Of a stretch of 8,195 nt of DNA, positions 1 to 6,130 are shown piece after piece. Where the stretch lies: assembly GCA_012841255.1 (NCBI GenBank), contig DUUZ01000207.1:1-8195 (forward strand). The letters are read 5' to 3'. The notes beneath the pieces were generated by a model that worked only from the letters and a program-made list of their open reading frames with translations, was not told the origin of the DNA and searched no databases. Origin of the DNA: Clostridiaceae bacterium. Its GTDB lineage: Bacteria; Bacillota; Clostridia; Saccharofermentanales; DTU023. How positions within the stretch are numbered: position 1 is the first letter of the stretch; every line of letters begins with the position of its first letter. Both the position numbers and the translations under genes were made by a program.

Positions 1-1434
1 GCCGATGTGGACAGCCGTCGCCGAGGGGAAGCCGGTTCCCGGATTCACGATGCCGATCCCGAAGCGGTCCATGAGCTTGCGGTTGCCGGCCAGGAGCATT
101 TGCCCGTCCAGTTCGGCTGTCATGCCGTGGCCTGCAATCTCGGTCACCTTGTCCAGGGCGAAGAGGGGGGCTCCTTTGTCCCGGGTCCGGACAGCATAGC
201 GTGTGACGGCTTCGGCCACCGGATGGGTGGAGTGCTGTTCCAGGGAGGCGGCCAGGGCCAGGAGTTCCTCCTCCCGGACGCCGGGAGCGATGCTGACGCC
301 GACGATGTCGAAACGGCCGGTTGTCAGGGTGCCGGTCTTGTCGAAGACGACGGTGTCGAGCCGGGTCATGGCTTCCATATACTGGCTGCCCCGGACATAG
401 ACCCCCCGCTTGGAGGCGTTGCCGATGCCGGCGATATAGGCCAGGGGGACCGAGATGACAAGTGCGCAGGGGCAGGAGATGACCAGGAAGGACAGGGCCC
501 GGTAGATCCAGGTCTGGAAATCCTGGCCGGGAAGGGCCAGGGGCGGGATCAGGGCGATGGCAATGGCCATGAAGACCACGATGGGGGTATAGATCCTGGA
601 AAAACGTTCGGTGAACATTTCCACGGGGGTTTTCTTCTGTCCGGCTTCCTCGGCCAGATGCATGATCCGCATGACGGCGGAGTTCTCCTCATCCCGGAGG
701 ACCGACAGGCGCAAGAGGCCGGATCCGTTGATGGCGCCGGCCATGACCTCGGTTCCCTCCTGTACTTTGACCGGCCTGGATTCCCCGGTCAAGGCTGAAT
801 AATCCAGGGAACCTTCTCCGTCCAGGAGCCTTCCATCCAGGGGCACCCGTTCGCCGGGGTAGACCAGGATGGTATCACCGATCCGTATTTTCGCAGGAGA
901 CAGGTCCCTGACCCCGTTCTCTTCCTCCAGATGGGCGACCAGGGGCCTGATCTCGTTCAGGGCGTCAATGGACCGGCGGGTCCGGTCGACGGCCCGGTGC
1001 TCCAGTTCCTCGCCGATCAGGTAGAGGAACATGACGGCGAAGCCCTCGGCATATTCCCCGATGATGAAGGCACCGATGGTTGCGACCGACATGAGGAAAT
1101 GCTCCGAGAAGAACTTGCCCCGGGTCATGCTGACAAAGGCCTGCATGATGACTCCGGCCCCCACGATCAGGTAGCCGGTGAGAAAGACCAGGAAAGAGGG
1201 GAAGGGGTAGGGTTTCAGCAGGAGGCCCCCGATGAATAGAAGGGCGCCCAGGACAAGGCGGACCCGGGTGGAGGTCAGGTTCAAAAGCCAGGGATAGCGG
1301 ATCGAAAGCTTATCCAGCAAGGCGATCTCGTGCGTTTCGCAGCTGCTGCAGCAGGCACCGTCGCCAGGCAGGCAGTGGCTGTGGCTGTGGCTGTGATCGT
1401 GGGCATGGGCGTGGCTTAGGGGTTCTCTGCTCAT
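1..1434 (-). CDS. cadA: Zn/Cd/Pb-exporting P1B-type ATPase, N-terminal 478 residues (runs off left edge)
   Basis: This is a heavy-metal-translocating P-type ATPase that should use ATP to export Zn2+, Cd2+ or Pb2+ across the cytoplasmic membrane. Read from the ATG at 1434, residues 8-20 alternate His with Ala, Asp or Ser (seven His), followed by Cys21, Cys28, Cys29 and Cys32. No GMxCxxC-type HMA domain precedes the first membrane helices (about 58-100). The actuator-domain TGE lies at 216-218, the metal-site CPC at 321-323, the phosphorylated Asp365 in DKTGTLT, and the P1B-specific HP pair at 404-405. The open frame reaches base 1, so the rest of the nucleotide-binding domain, the hinge motif and the last two helices lie outside. 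GAGGAAG sits just before the start, and the sensor gene ends 10 bases upstream, which indicates one operon. The CPC motif and sensor type favour Zn/Cd/Pb over Cu, but the decisive C-terminal helices are not visible. Confidence 0.93.
   Translation of the reverse strand, partial: MSREPLSHAHAHDHSHSHSHCLPGDGACCSSCETHEIALLDKLSIRYPWLLNLTSTRVRLVLGALLFIGGLLLKPYPFPSFLVFLTGYLIVGAGVIMQAFVSMTRGKFFSEHFLMSVATIGAFIIGEYAEGFAVMFLYLIGEELEHRAVDRTRRSIDALNEIRPLVAHLEEENGVRDLSPAKIRIGDTILVYPGERVPLDGRLLDGEGSLDYSALTGESRPVKVQEGTEVMAGAINGSGLLRLSVLRDEENSAVMRIMHLAEEAGQKKTPVEMFTERFSRIYTPIVVFMAIAIALIPPLALPGQDFQTWIYRALSFLVISCPCALVISVPLAYIAGIGNASKRGVYVRGSQYMEAMTRLDTVVFDKTGTLTTGRFDIVGVSIAPGVREEELLALAASLEQHSTHPVAEAVTRYAVRTRDKGAPLFALDKVTEIAGHGMTAELDGQMLLAGNRKLMDRFGIGIVNPGTGFPSATAVHIG
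1375..1395 (-). repeat. Hexanucleotide tandem repeat coding Ser-His pairs
   Basis: Three exact copies of GTGGCT (plus strand) followed by GTG lie inside the start of the P-type ATPase gene. On the coding strand they give alternating His and Ser codons, part of the His-rich metal-binding leader. Such a repeat could gain or lose units by replication slippage without shifting the frame. Confidence 0.7.
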
Positions 1435-1444
1435 TTGGCTTCCT

Positions 1445-1828
1445 CTATTTCTTTTCCAGAAGGTGGGCGGTGCCCACCTCGATAATGTCCTTGACGTGAT
1501 CGTCGAGTAGGGAGTAGTAGACCACCTTGCCCTCGCGGCGGCTGCTGACCAGGCGGGCATTCTTAAGGATCCTAAGCTGGTGGGAGATGGCTGACTGGGA
1601 CATGGACAGAAGGGCTGACAGGTCACAAACGCAGAGCTCGGACTGGTGGAGGGCAAAAAGGATCCGGACCCGGGTGGAGTCCCCGAAGACCTTGAAGAAT
1701 TCCGCCATGTCAAAAAGAAGGCCGTCGTCGGGCATGGCTTCGAAGACCTCCCGGACCGTTCCTTCGTGGATCATGGGAACGTCGCAGAAGATATCCTGTT
1801 CGCAGCTTGTATCGCTTGTCGAGGTCAT
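1445..1828 (-). CDS. ArsR/SmtB-family metal-sensing repressor (CadC-like)
   Basis: This is a winged-helix repressor of 127 residues that should bind the operator upstream of its own gene and release it on binding Zn2+, Cd2+ or Pb2+. I chose the ATG at 1828 because GGAAGGAG lies just before it; a longer frame opening at 1864 would start inside the operator. Residues 75-94 form the helix-turn-helix recognition region. Two metal sites are visible. The alpha3N-type thiol set is Cys66 and Cys68 in an ELCVCD motif, with N-terminal Cys9 and Cys15. The alpha5-type set is Asp109, His111, His122 and Glu125, matching the DxHx10HxxE pattern of SmtB and CzrA exactly. CadC proteins are known to keep both sites. 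The gene is first in an operon with the P-type ATPase, which starts 10 bases after its stop. The family is certain; the preferred metal is inferred. Confidence 0.94.
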   Translation of the reverse strand: MTSTSDTSCEQDIFCDVPMIHEGTVREVFEAMPDDGLLFDMAEFFKVFGDSTRVRILFALHQSELCVCDLSALLSMSQSAISHQLRILKNARLVSSRREGKVVYYSLLDDHVKDIIEVGTAHLLEKK

Positions 1829-1851
1829 GCGGGGCTCCTTCCATACAATTC

Positions 1852-1877
1852 GACATATGAACAACTGTTCATGTATA
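1852..1877. promoter_or_regulatory. 12-2-12 ArsR/SmtB-type operator
   Basis: A perfect inverted repeat, ATGAACA-AC-TGTTCAT at 1857-1872, sits in a wider imperfect 12-2-12 dyad. It closely resembles the ATATGAACA-nn-type operators described for SmtB, ZiaR and CadC. It begins 28 bases upstream of the sensor start and covers the predicted transcription start just after the -10 box, so repressor binding should block its own operon. The operator call rests on sequence similarity and position. Confidence 0.85.
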
Positions 1878-1904
1878 GAATATCCTAAGCGGGGAAAAAA
1901 TCAA
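1877..1904 (-). promoter_or_regulatory. Promoter of the metal sensor/ATPase operon
   Basis: On the minus strand, TTGATT (1899-1904) and TATTCT (1877-1882) are separated by 16 bases and give a plausible sigma-70/sigma-A promoter. The operator directly follows and overlaps the expected start site. The -10 match is only moderate, so the exact hexamers are tentative. Confidence 0.55.
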
Positions 1905-1940
1905 GGCTTGTTACGGAAGATTTGGAAGAAAAATCCGGAT

Positions 1941-1969
1941 TTGCACGATCGGCCATTTGATGCTAAGAT
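1941..1969 (+). promoter_or_regulatory. Extended -10 promoter of rpmB
   Basis: TTGCAC (1941-1946) lies 17 bases before TAAGAT (1964-1969), which is preceded by TGC, an extended -10 element. Transcription would begin near 1976 and leave a leader of about 55 bases before the L28 start. It is well separated from the metal-responsive operator at 1852-1877, so rpmB is probably not controlled by that operator. Confidence 0.6.
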
Positions 1970-2031
1970 ACCAGTTGCGCTTTCATGCGATCAGATTAGC
2001 GGGCGCTGCCCGTATTTGAAGGAGATAGAAA

Positions 2032-2229
2032 ATGGCCAGATGTGAAATTTGTGACAAGCACATGTTTTTTGGCAGAAAAATCAAGATTACGCGTTCGCAG
2101 ATTTCCGGCCGCGGTTTGCACCATCAGCGTGCCAATGTCAAGAAGGTCCACGTCGTCGTAGACGGGGTTCCCCGTCGGATGAACGTCTGCACACGCTGTC
2201 TGCGAAGCGGAGCGGTTGAGCGGGCCTGA
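2032..2229 (+). CDS. rpmB: 50S ribosomal protein L28 (bL28), four-cysteine form
   Basis: This gene encodes a 65-residue large-subunit ribosomal protein. The CEIC pair near the N-terminus (Cys4, Cys7), the KVHVVVDGVPRR stretch and the C-terminal CTRCL motif followed by a short basic tail are characteristic of bL28. The two CxxC pairs mark the C+ form, which can bind one zinc ion. AAGGAG at 2019-2024 lies seven bases before the ATG. It is a single-gene transcription unit with its own promoter upstream and a hairpin terminator 22 bases after the stop. Its length is normal for the short bL28 of Bacillota. Confidence 0.96.
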   Translation: MARCEICDKHMFFGRKIKITRSQISGRGLHHQRANVKKVHVVVDGVPRRMNVCTRCLRSGAVERA

Positions 2230-2251
2230 CCTGATCTCCATTTTCTGCAAC

Positions 2252-2281
2252 AAAAAAGTCAAGCCGGAGCTTGACTTTTTT
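2252..2281. terminator. Bidirectional intrinsic terminator between rpmB and rnfB
   Basis: A perfect seven-base-pair stem (GTCAAGC and GCTTGAC around a CGGA loop, 2258-2275) is flanked by six A on the left and six T after the stem on the right. Read in either direction it gives a hairpin followed by a U tract, so it can end rpmB on the plus strand and the rnf operon on the minus strand. It lies 22 bases after the rpmB stop and 17 bases after the rnfB stop. Confidence 0.92.
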
Positions 2282-2298
2282 CATGCGGAAATATTCTT

Positions 2299-3153
2299 CT
2301 AAACGGCTTCCGGCCGGGTCCCCGGGCCTTTGAGCAGGCCCTCCCGGATAGCCTTGGTCGGACAGACCTTGACGCATTCTCCGCAGTGGATGCAAAGCTC
2401 CTGGTCAATGACGGCCAGGTTGTTCTCCATGACAATGGCATTGACCGGACAGACCTTGACGCAGCGTCCGCAGGCAATGCAGGCCACCTTGCAGGCCTGG
2501 CGGGCGGCCTTGGCCGGCCAACAGTTCTTGCAGGTCACGGTGGTGGCCAGTTCGTGCTTGGGAATCATTTCAATCAAAAGTTTGGGGCAGGCGGCCACGC
2601 ACTTGCCGCAGGCCGTGCAGTTCTCATGGTTGACATGGGCGATTCCGTCCTCGATGTAGAGGGCGTTGAACTCACAGACCGCCACGCAGTCCCCGAAGCC
2701 CAGACAGCCGTAGGTACAGGAGTTGGGGCCTGAGAAGAGGCTGGCGGCAGCCGCACAGTTCCGGGGGCCGGTGTAGACATAGCGCTCTGCAGTATTGCCG
2801 GTCGTCCCCTGGCAGTAGACATGGGCCACGGTGGGAACGACAGTGCCGGCTTCCACCCCCATGACCTCGGCGACGGCCGTTGCCGTGTCCTGGCCGCCCG
2901 CCGTACACAGGGTGGTCAGGGGTTCGGAACCGTCCGCCAGGGCGGCCGCATAAGCCGCACAGCCGCTGTAGCCGCAGCCTCCGCAGTTGACGCCCGGCAG
3001 GACGTCCTCCAGGGTCTTTTGCAGGGGATTGACCTCCACGCTGAAGAAGCGGAAGACCAGGAGAATGACAATGCCCGCCAGAAGGGCTATCCCGGCGCCG
3101 ATCAGGGCCGGCAGCAGGATGGGGTTGGTGATCGCCAAGATAACAAAGTTCAT
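2299..3153 (-). CDS. rnfB: Rnf complex ferredoxin-type Fe-S subunit RnfB
   Basis: RnfB is the cytoplasmic-facing Fe-S subunit thought to take electrons from reduced ferredoxin. It is 284 residues long when started at the ATG at 3153, which has GGAGG seven bases upstream; an ATG two codons earlier lies almost on top of that site. Residues 5-36 form an N-terminal membrane anchor. The ASF-type cluster motif follows with Cys57, 60, 65 and 83. A middle Cys-rich part (Cys133-160) and several CxxCxxCxxxCP ferredoxin motifs (179-189, 225-235, 254-264) follow. Of 25 Cys in total, 24 would suit six [4Fe-4S] clusters, as proposed for the long clostridial RnfB; the proteobacterial RsxB is much shorter. 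It is the last gene of the operon, 14 bases after rnfA, with a terminator downstream. Confidence 0.96.
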   Translation of the reverse strand: MNFVILAITNPILLPALIGAGIALLAGIVILLVFRFFSVEVNPLQKTLEDVLPGVNCGGCGYSGCAAYAAALADGSEPLTTLCTAGGQDTATAVAEVMGVEAGTVVPTVAHVYCQGTTGNTAERYVYTGPRNCAAAASLFSGPNSCTYGCLGFGDCVAVCEFNALYIEDGIAHVNHENCTACGKCVAACPKLLIEMIPKHELATTVTCKNCWPAKAARQACKVACIACGRCVKVCPVNAIVMENNLAVIDQELCIHCGECVKVCPTKAIREGLLKGPGTRPEAV

Positions 3154-3167
3154 GTACATTCCTCCGA

Positions 3168-3758
3168 TCAGCCAAACAGGTTTTCAATGACACCCTTGAA
3201 GCCCATGAAGGAAACGGACACGATGGCGGCTGCCATCAGGGTGATCGGAAGACCGTCCATGAATTCAGGGATGTCGGCCTTGTCCATCTTCTCCCGGACA
3301 CCGGCGAAGAGGAACATGGCCAGCATATAGCCGACTCCGGCACCCAGGGAAGAGGTGATGGCGGCCATGAAGCTGTAGGTCTCCTGGATGTTGATCAGCA
3401 TGACGCCCAGGATGGCGCAGTTGGTTGTGATAAGGGGCAGGTAGATTCCCATGGCCTTGTAAAGCGGGGGGAATCCCTTGCGGATGATGGCTTCCAGGAC
3501 CTGGACCACCGAGGCGATGACCAGGATGAAGACGACCGTCTGCAGGTAGCCCAGGCCGACCGGTTCCAGAAGATCCCAATAGATGGGATAGGTGACGGCC
3601 GTTGAGACCAGCATGACAAAGATGACCGCCACGCTCATGCCCATGGCGTTCTTGACGCTCTTGGTCAGCCCCAGGAAGGAGCAGACCCCCAGGAAGCGGG
3701 AGAGGACCAGGTTGTCAATCAGGATGACACTGAATAAAATGATCAGGAATTCTTTCAT
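3168..3758 (-). CDS. rnfA: Rnf complex membrane subunit RnfA
   Basis: RnfA is a 196-residue integral membrane protein with six predicted helices, homologous to NqrE. With RnfE it forms the inverted-topology pair that holds an intramembrane Fe-S cluster and helps carry electrons across the membrane. Cys26 in the LSRFLGVCSFLG stretch and Cys114 in TTNCAILG are the conserved cluster-ligand positions. The length is typical of the family. Its ATG overlaps the rnfE stop in an ATGA arrangement, with GAGGAAAG upstream, which suggests translational coupling and matched amounts of the two partners. Confidence 0.97.
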   Translation of the reverse strand: MKEFLIILFSVILIDNLVLSRFLGVCSFLGLTKSVKNAMGMSVAVIFVMLVSTAVTYPIYWDLLEPVGLGYLQTVVFILVIASVVQVLEAIIRKGFPPLYKAMGIYLPLITTNCAILGVMLINIQETYSFMAAITSSLGAGVGYMLAMFLFAGVREKMDKADIPEFMDGLPITLMAAAIVSVSFMGFKGVIENLFG

Positions 3759-4576
3759 TTGCTTTCCTCGCTCTCTCCATCAGCCTCGGCTTGTCTGGCA
3801 AAAGCTCCCGGTTCCGTCTCTGCGGGGGGCACGGCATCGCGGGCCGGAGTCCTCGGGGCACGCGGCCCGTCATGAACTTCCGTCTCCTCAAAAACCACAT
3901 CGGTACGCTGGCTGATGCTGCCGGGGAAGTGCTCCCGGTCCATGGTCGCCTGCGGCCTTTGTGAGTAATACTTCTTGCTCAGTTTCTGGGTGATGGCCAC
4001 CATGATCCCGAAGATGGCAAAGCCGCCGGCCGGGAGGCCGAAGATCATCATGGGCTGGAGTCCGCCCTCGGTAATCCAGGGCATGGGCAGATCGAAGAAG
4101 GTGCCGAAACCCAGGATCTCACGCAGGGAACCGATGAAGAAGAGGGCCAGGGTGAAACCGATGCCCATTCCCAATCCGTCCAGCGCGGAATAAAGCGCCC
4201 CGTGGCTGTTGGCGTAAGCCTCAGCCCGGCCCAGGATGATGCAGTTGACCGTGATCAGGGGGATGAAGATCCCCAGGGAGGCATTGAGATCGGGCATGTA
4301 GGCCTCGAGCAGGAACTGCAAAATGGTTACCAGGCTGGCGATGATGGTGATGTAGGCCGGAATCCGGACCTTGTCGGGAATGACCTTGCGCAAGAGCGAG
4401 ATGACCACGTTGGACATGACCAGGACCGCCGTTGAGGCAACCCCCATGCCCAGGCCGTTCATGGCCGAGGTGGTGACTGCCAGCGCCGGGCAGGTGCCCA
4501 GCATGAGGATCAGGAGCGGGTTCTCCTTGATAATCCCCTTGGTCAGTTCATAACCGGCTGATTTTTTCTGTGCCAT
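3755..4576 (-). CDS. rnfE: Rnf complex membrane subunit RnfE with extended hydrophilic C-terminus
   Basis: RnfE is the NqrD-like membrane partner of RnfA. The N-terminal 200 residues look like a normal RnfE: the start with KGIIKENPLLILMLGTCPALA, Cys29 and Cys112 (in ITVNCIILGRAEA) as conserved cluster ligands, and about six membrane helices. The protein is 273 residues long, roughly 40-70 longer than most RnfE. The extra part, from about residue 203, is hydrophilic and rich in Pro, Glu, Asp, Ala and Arg, without a recognisable domain. GGAAGGAGG upstream sits within the end of rnfG, whose stop lies two bases before this start. The tail runs in frame to the rnfA overlap, so it looks like real coding sequence, not a read-through error. 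Confidence 0.95.
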   Translation of the reverse strand: MAQKKSAGYELTKGIIKENPLLILMLGTCPALAVTTSAMNGLGMGVASTAVLVMSNVVISLLRKVIPDKVRIPAYITIIASLVTILQFLLEAYMPDLNASLGIFIPLITVNCIILGRAEAYANSHGALYSALDGLGMGIGFTLALFFIGSLREILGFGTFFDLPMPWITEGGLQPMMIFGLPAGGFAIFGIMVAITQKLSKKYYSQRPQATMDREHFPGSISQRTDVVFEETEVHDGPRAPRTPARDAVPPAETEPGAFARQAEADGESEESK

Positions 4577-4578
4577 AA

Positions 4579-5208
4579 TCAGCGGCCTCCTTCCTGCATG
4601 AGTTCAGCGAAGACAGCCGAGGCTGTCCGGACCGACCGGACGACGGATACGGAGGATACCGTGGCGCTGCTGACCGAGTCAATGTCGCTGAAGGCATCAT
4701 CATGGGCCCGTCCCCGGAACTGATCTGTAAAGGGCGGATCGGCCGTCTTCTGGCCCAGGCCTGCGGTTTCGCCGGAGGCGTCGACCACGATGCCGACAAT
4801 ATTGCCCTCAAGGTCGAAGCCGACCATGACCGGGACCTTGCCCCCGTAGCCCTTGCTCTGTGCCCCGATAATGAGGCCGGCCGGATCTTCCCTGCTGCCC
4901 GCCAGGAGGACCATATAGATATCGGGGTGATCCAGTGTCAGATCTAGGGTATGGGCGCCCGGGATTCCCTGGCCCGCACTTTCCAGCTCTTCTGCGGGAA
5001 AGTCTTCAATGCCCGGGAAAAGGGTCCGCTTGTTGCTGTCTTCCAGCCACTTGGCCTGAAAGGCCCGGGCCTCGGCGGTGGCCGTGGCAGTCAGGGCCAG
5101 GAGGGTGACACAGACGGCGCAGATGATGACCAAGATGGCTGCCGGTACAGGACCGCGTTCCAGCCAGGATTCACCCGCAGCCTTTTTGGTCTTCTTATTT
5201 TTTGGCAT
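4579..5208 (-). CDS. rnfG: Rnf complex FMN-binding subunit RnfG
   Basis: RnfG is a membrane-anchored protein with a large extracytoplasmic FMN domain, homologous to NqrC, that relays electrons within the Rnf complex. It is 209 residues long when started at the ATG at 5208, which has GGAGGTG upstream; a longer frame opening at 5250 has no comparable site. One membrane helix spans about residues 21-43. GETAGLGQK (146-154) with a following QFRG is the family signature, and Thr183 in the DSVSSATVSS motif is the expected site of covalent FMN attachment through phosphoester. The start lies inside the last codons of rnfD (14-base overlap), so the two are probably translationally coupled. Confidence 0.96.
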   Translation of the reverse strand: MPKNKKTKKAAGESWLERGPVPAAILVIICAVCVTLLALTATATAEARAFQAKWLEDSNKRTLFPGIEDFPAEELESAGQGIPGAHTLDLTLDHPDIYMVLLAGSREDPAGLIIGAQSKGYGGKVPVMVGFDLEGNIVGIVVDASGETAGLGQKTADPPFTDQFRGRAHDDAFSDIDSVSSATVSSVSVVRSVRTASAVFAELMQEGGR

Positions 5209-6130
5209 GTTTGACACCTCCGATCGTCGTGGGCGCAGTCCAGCGCTCAATGTGGGGAGTCAGGATATTCATGAGCAGGATGGCGAAGGAGACGCCTTCC
5301 GGCATGGCGCTGTAGACGCGGAGCAAGCCGGTGATCAGTCCGGCACCGACGCCGAAAATGACCTTGCCCAGAATGCTGGTCGGCGTTGTGACATAGTCGG
5401 TGACCATGAAGAAGGCAGCCAGGATCAGGGCGCCGGATAAAAGATGGACCAGGGGGTCCTGACCGGTCAGGACCGAGAAGAGCACCGTGGTCCCGATAAA
5501 GGACAAAGGAGCCCAGATATCGATGATGCCCCGGACCAGGAGGAATATTCCTCCGATCAGGAGAGCCAGGATACTGGTCTCGCCCAGGGAGCCCGCGTGC
5601 TTGCCAAGAAAGAGGTCCAGGACGGAGGGCATGGCCCCCTGGCCGGATTTGGCGATCATGAGCGGTGTGGCGCTGGTGACCAGATCCATGCCGGCCAATT
5701 TGTCGGCTGCCGTATAGCTGGAGATCTGTCCGGCAAAGGAAACCGAGAGGACAATCCGGGCTGTGACGGCCGGGTTGGCGAAGTTGCCGCCCAGGCCGCC
5801 GAACATCTGCTTGATGACGACAATGGCCACGAAGTTGCCGATGATCAGAACCCAAAGCGGGGTATTGGCAGGCAGGCTGGCTGCCAGCAGGAGGCCGGTG
5901 ACCACGGCTGACAGGTCGCCCACGGTCTGTTCGCGCTTCATGACAGACCGGGTCAGAAGCTCAAAGATGACGGCCGAGCCGGCACTAACTGCAAAAAGCA
6001 GGGGACCGGTCAGGCCGAAGATGAAGAAGGATGCGATGATCACCGGAAGAAGGGCCAGGATGACATGGAGCATGATGCCCTGGGTCGTGGCCCTGTCGCG
6101 GATGTGGGGAGAGGCTGAGACATGCAGCAT
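5195..6130 (-). CDS. rnfD: Rnf complex membrane flavin subunit RnfD
   Basis: RnfD is the large polytopic membrane subunit (NqrB homologue) that carries covalent FMN and is linked to ion translocation. It is 311 residues long when started at the ATG at 6130, which overlaps the rnfC stop as TAATG and has GGAGG nine bases upstream. The N-terminal SPHIRDRATTQGIM stretch and the GNFANPAVTAR segment (115-125) are conserved in the family. Thr155 in the DLVTSATPL motif is the expected FMN attachment residue. The TDYVTTPTS and SFAILLMN segments near the C-terminus are also typical. Eight to ten hydrophobic segments are visible. Frames reaching further upstream lie inside rnfC and are not needed. Confidence 0.96.
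   Translation of the reverse strand: MLHVSASPHIRDRATTQGIMLHVILALLPVIIASFFIFGLTGPLLFAVSAGSAVIFELLTRSVMKREQTVGDLSAVVTGLLLAASLPANTPLWVLIIGNFVAIVVIKQMFGGLGGNFANPAVTARIVLSVSFAGQISSYTAADKLAGMDLVTSATPLMIAKSGQGAMPSVLDLFLGKHAGSLGETSILALLIGGIFLLVRGIIDIWAPLSFIGTTVLFSVLTGQDPLVHLLSGALILAAFFMVTDYVTTPTSILGKVIFGVGAGLITGLLRVYSAMPEGVSFAILLMNILTPHIERWTAPTTIGGVKHAKK

Noticed and set aside
7..798. Long plus-strand open frame opposite the P-type ATPase
   Set aside because: The product is Gly-, Asp- and Gln-rich without domain features, and the opposite strand holds clear ATPase motifs. It is a shadow frame caused by high GC.
1829..1864. Longer sensor start at 1864
   Set aside because: That ATG lies inside the operator dyad and close to the predicted transcription start with no ribosome-binding site, whereas the ATG at 1828 follows GGAAGGAG.
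1527..2045. Plus-strand open frame across the sensor gene and intergenic region
   Set aside because: It overlaps the sensor antisense, crosses both promoters and runs into rpmB in another frame; it has no recognisable features.
2359..2463. Repeated 18-base segment (2359-2376 and 2446-2463) in rnfB
   Set aside because: Both copies encode the same CVKVCP-type ferredoxin motif, so the repeat reflects duplicated cluster modules and not a mobile or regulatory repeat.
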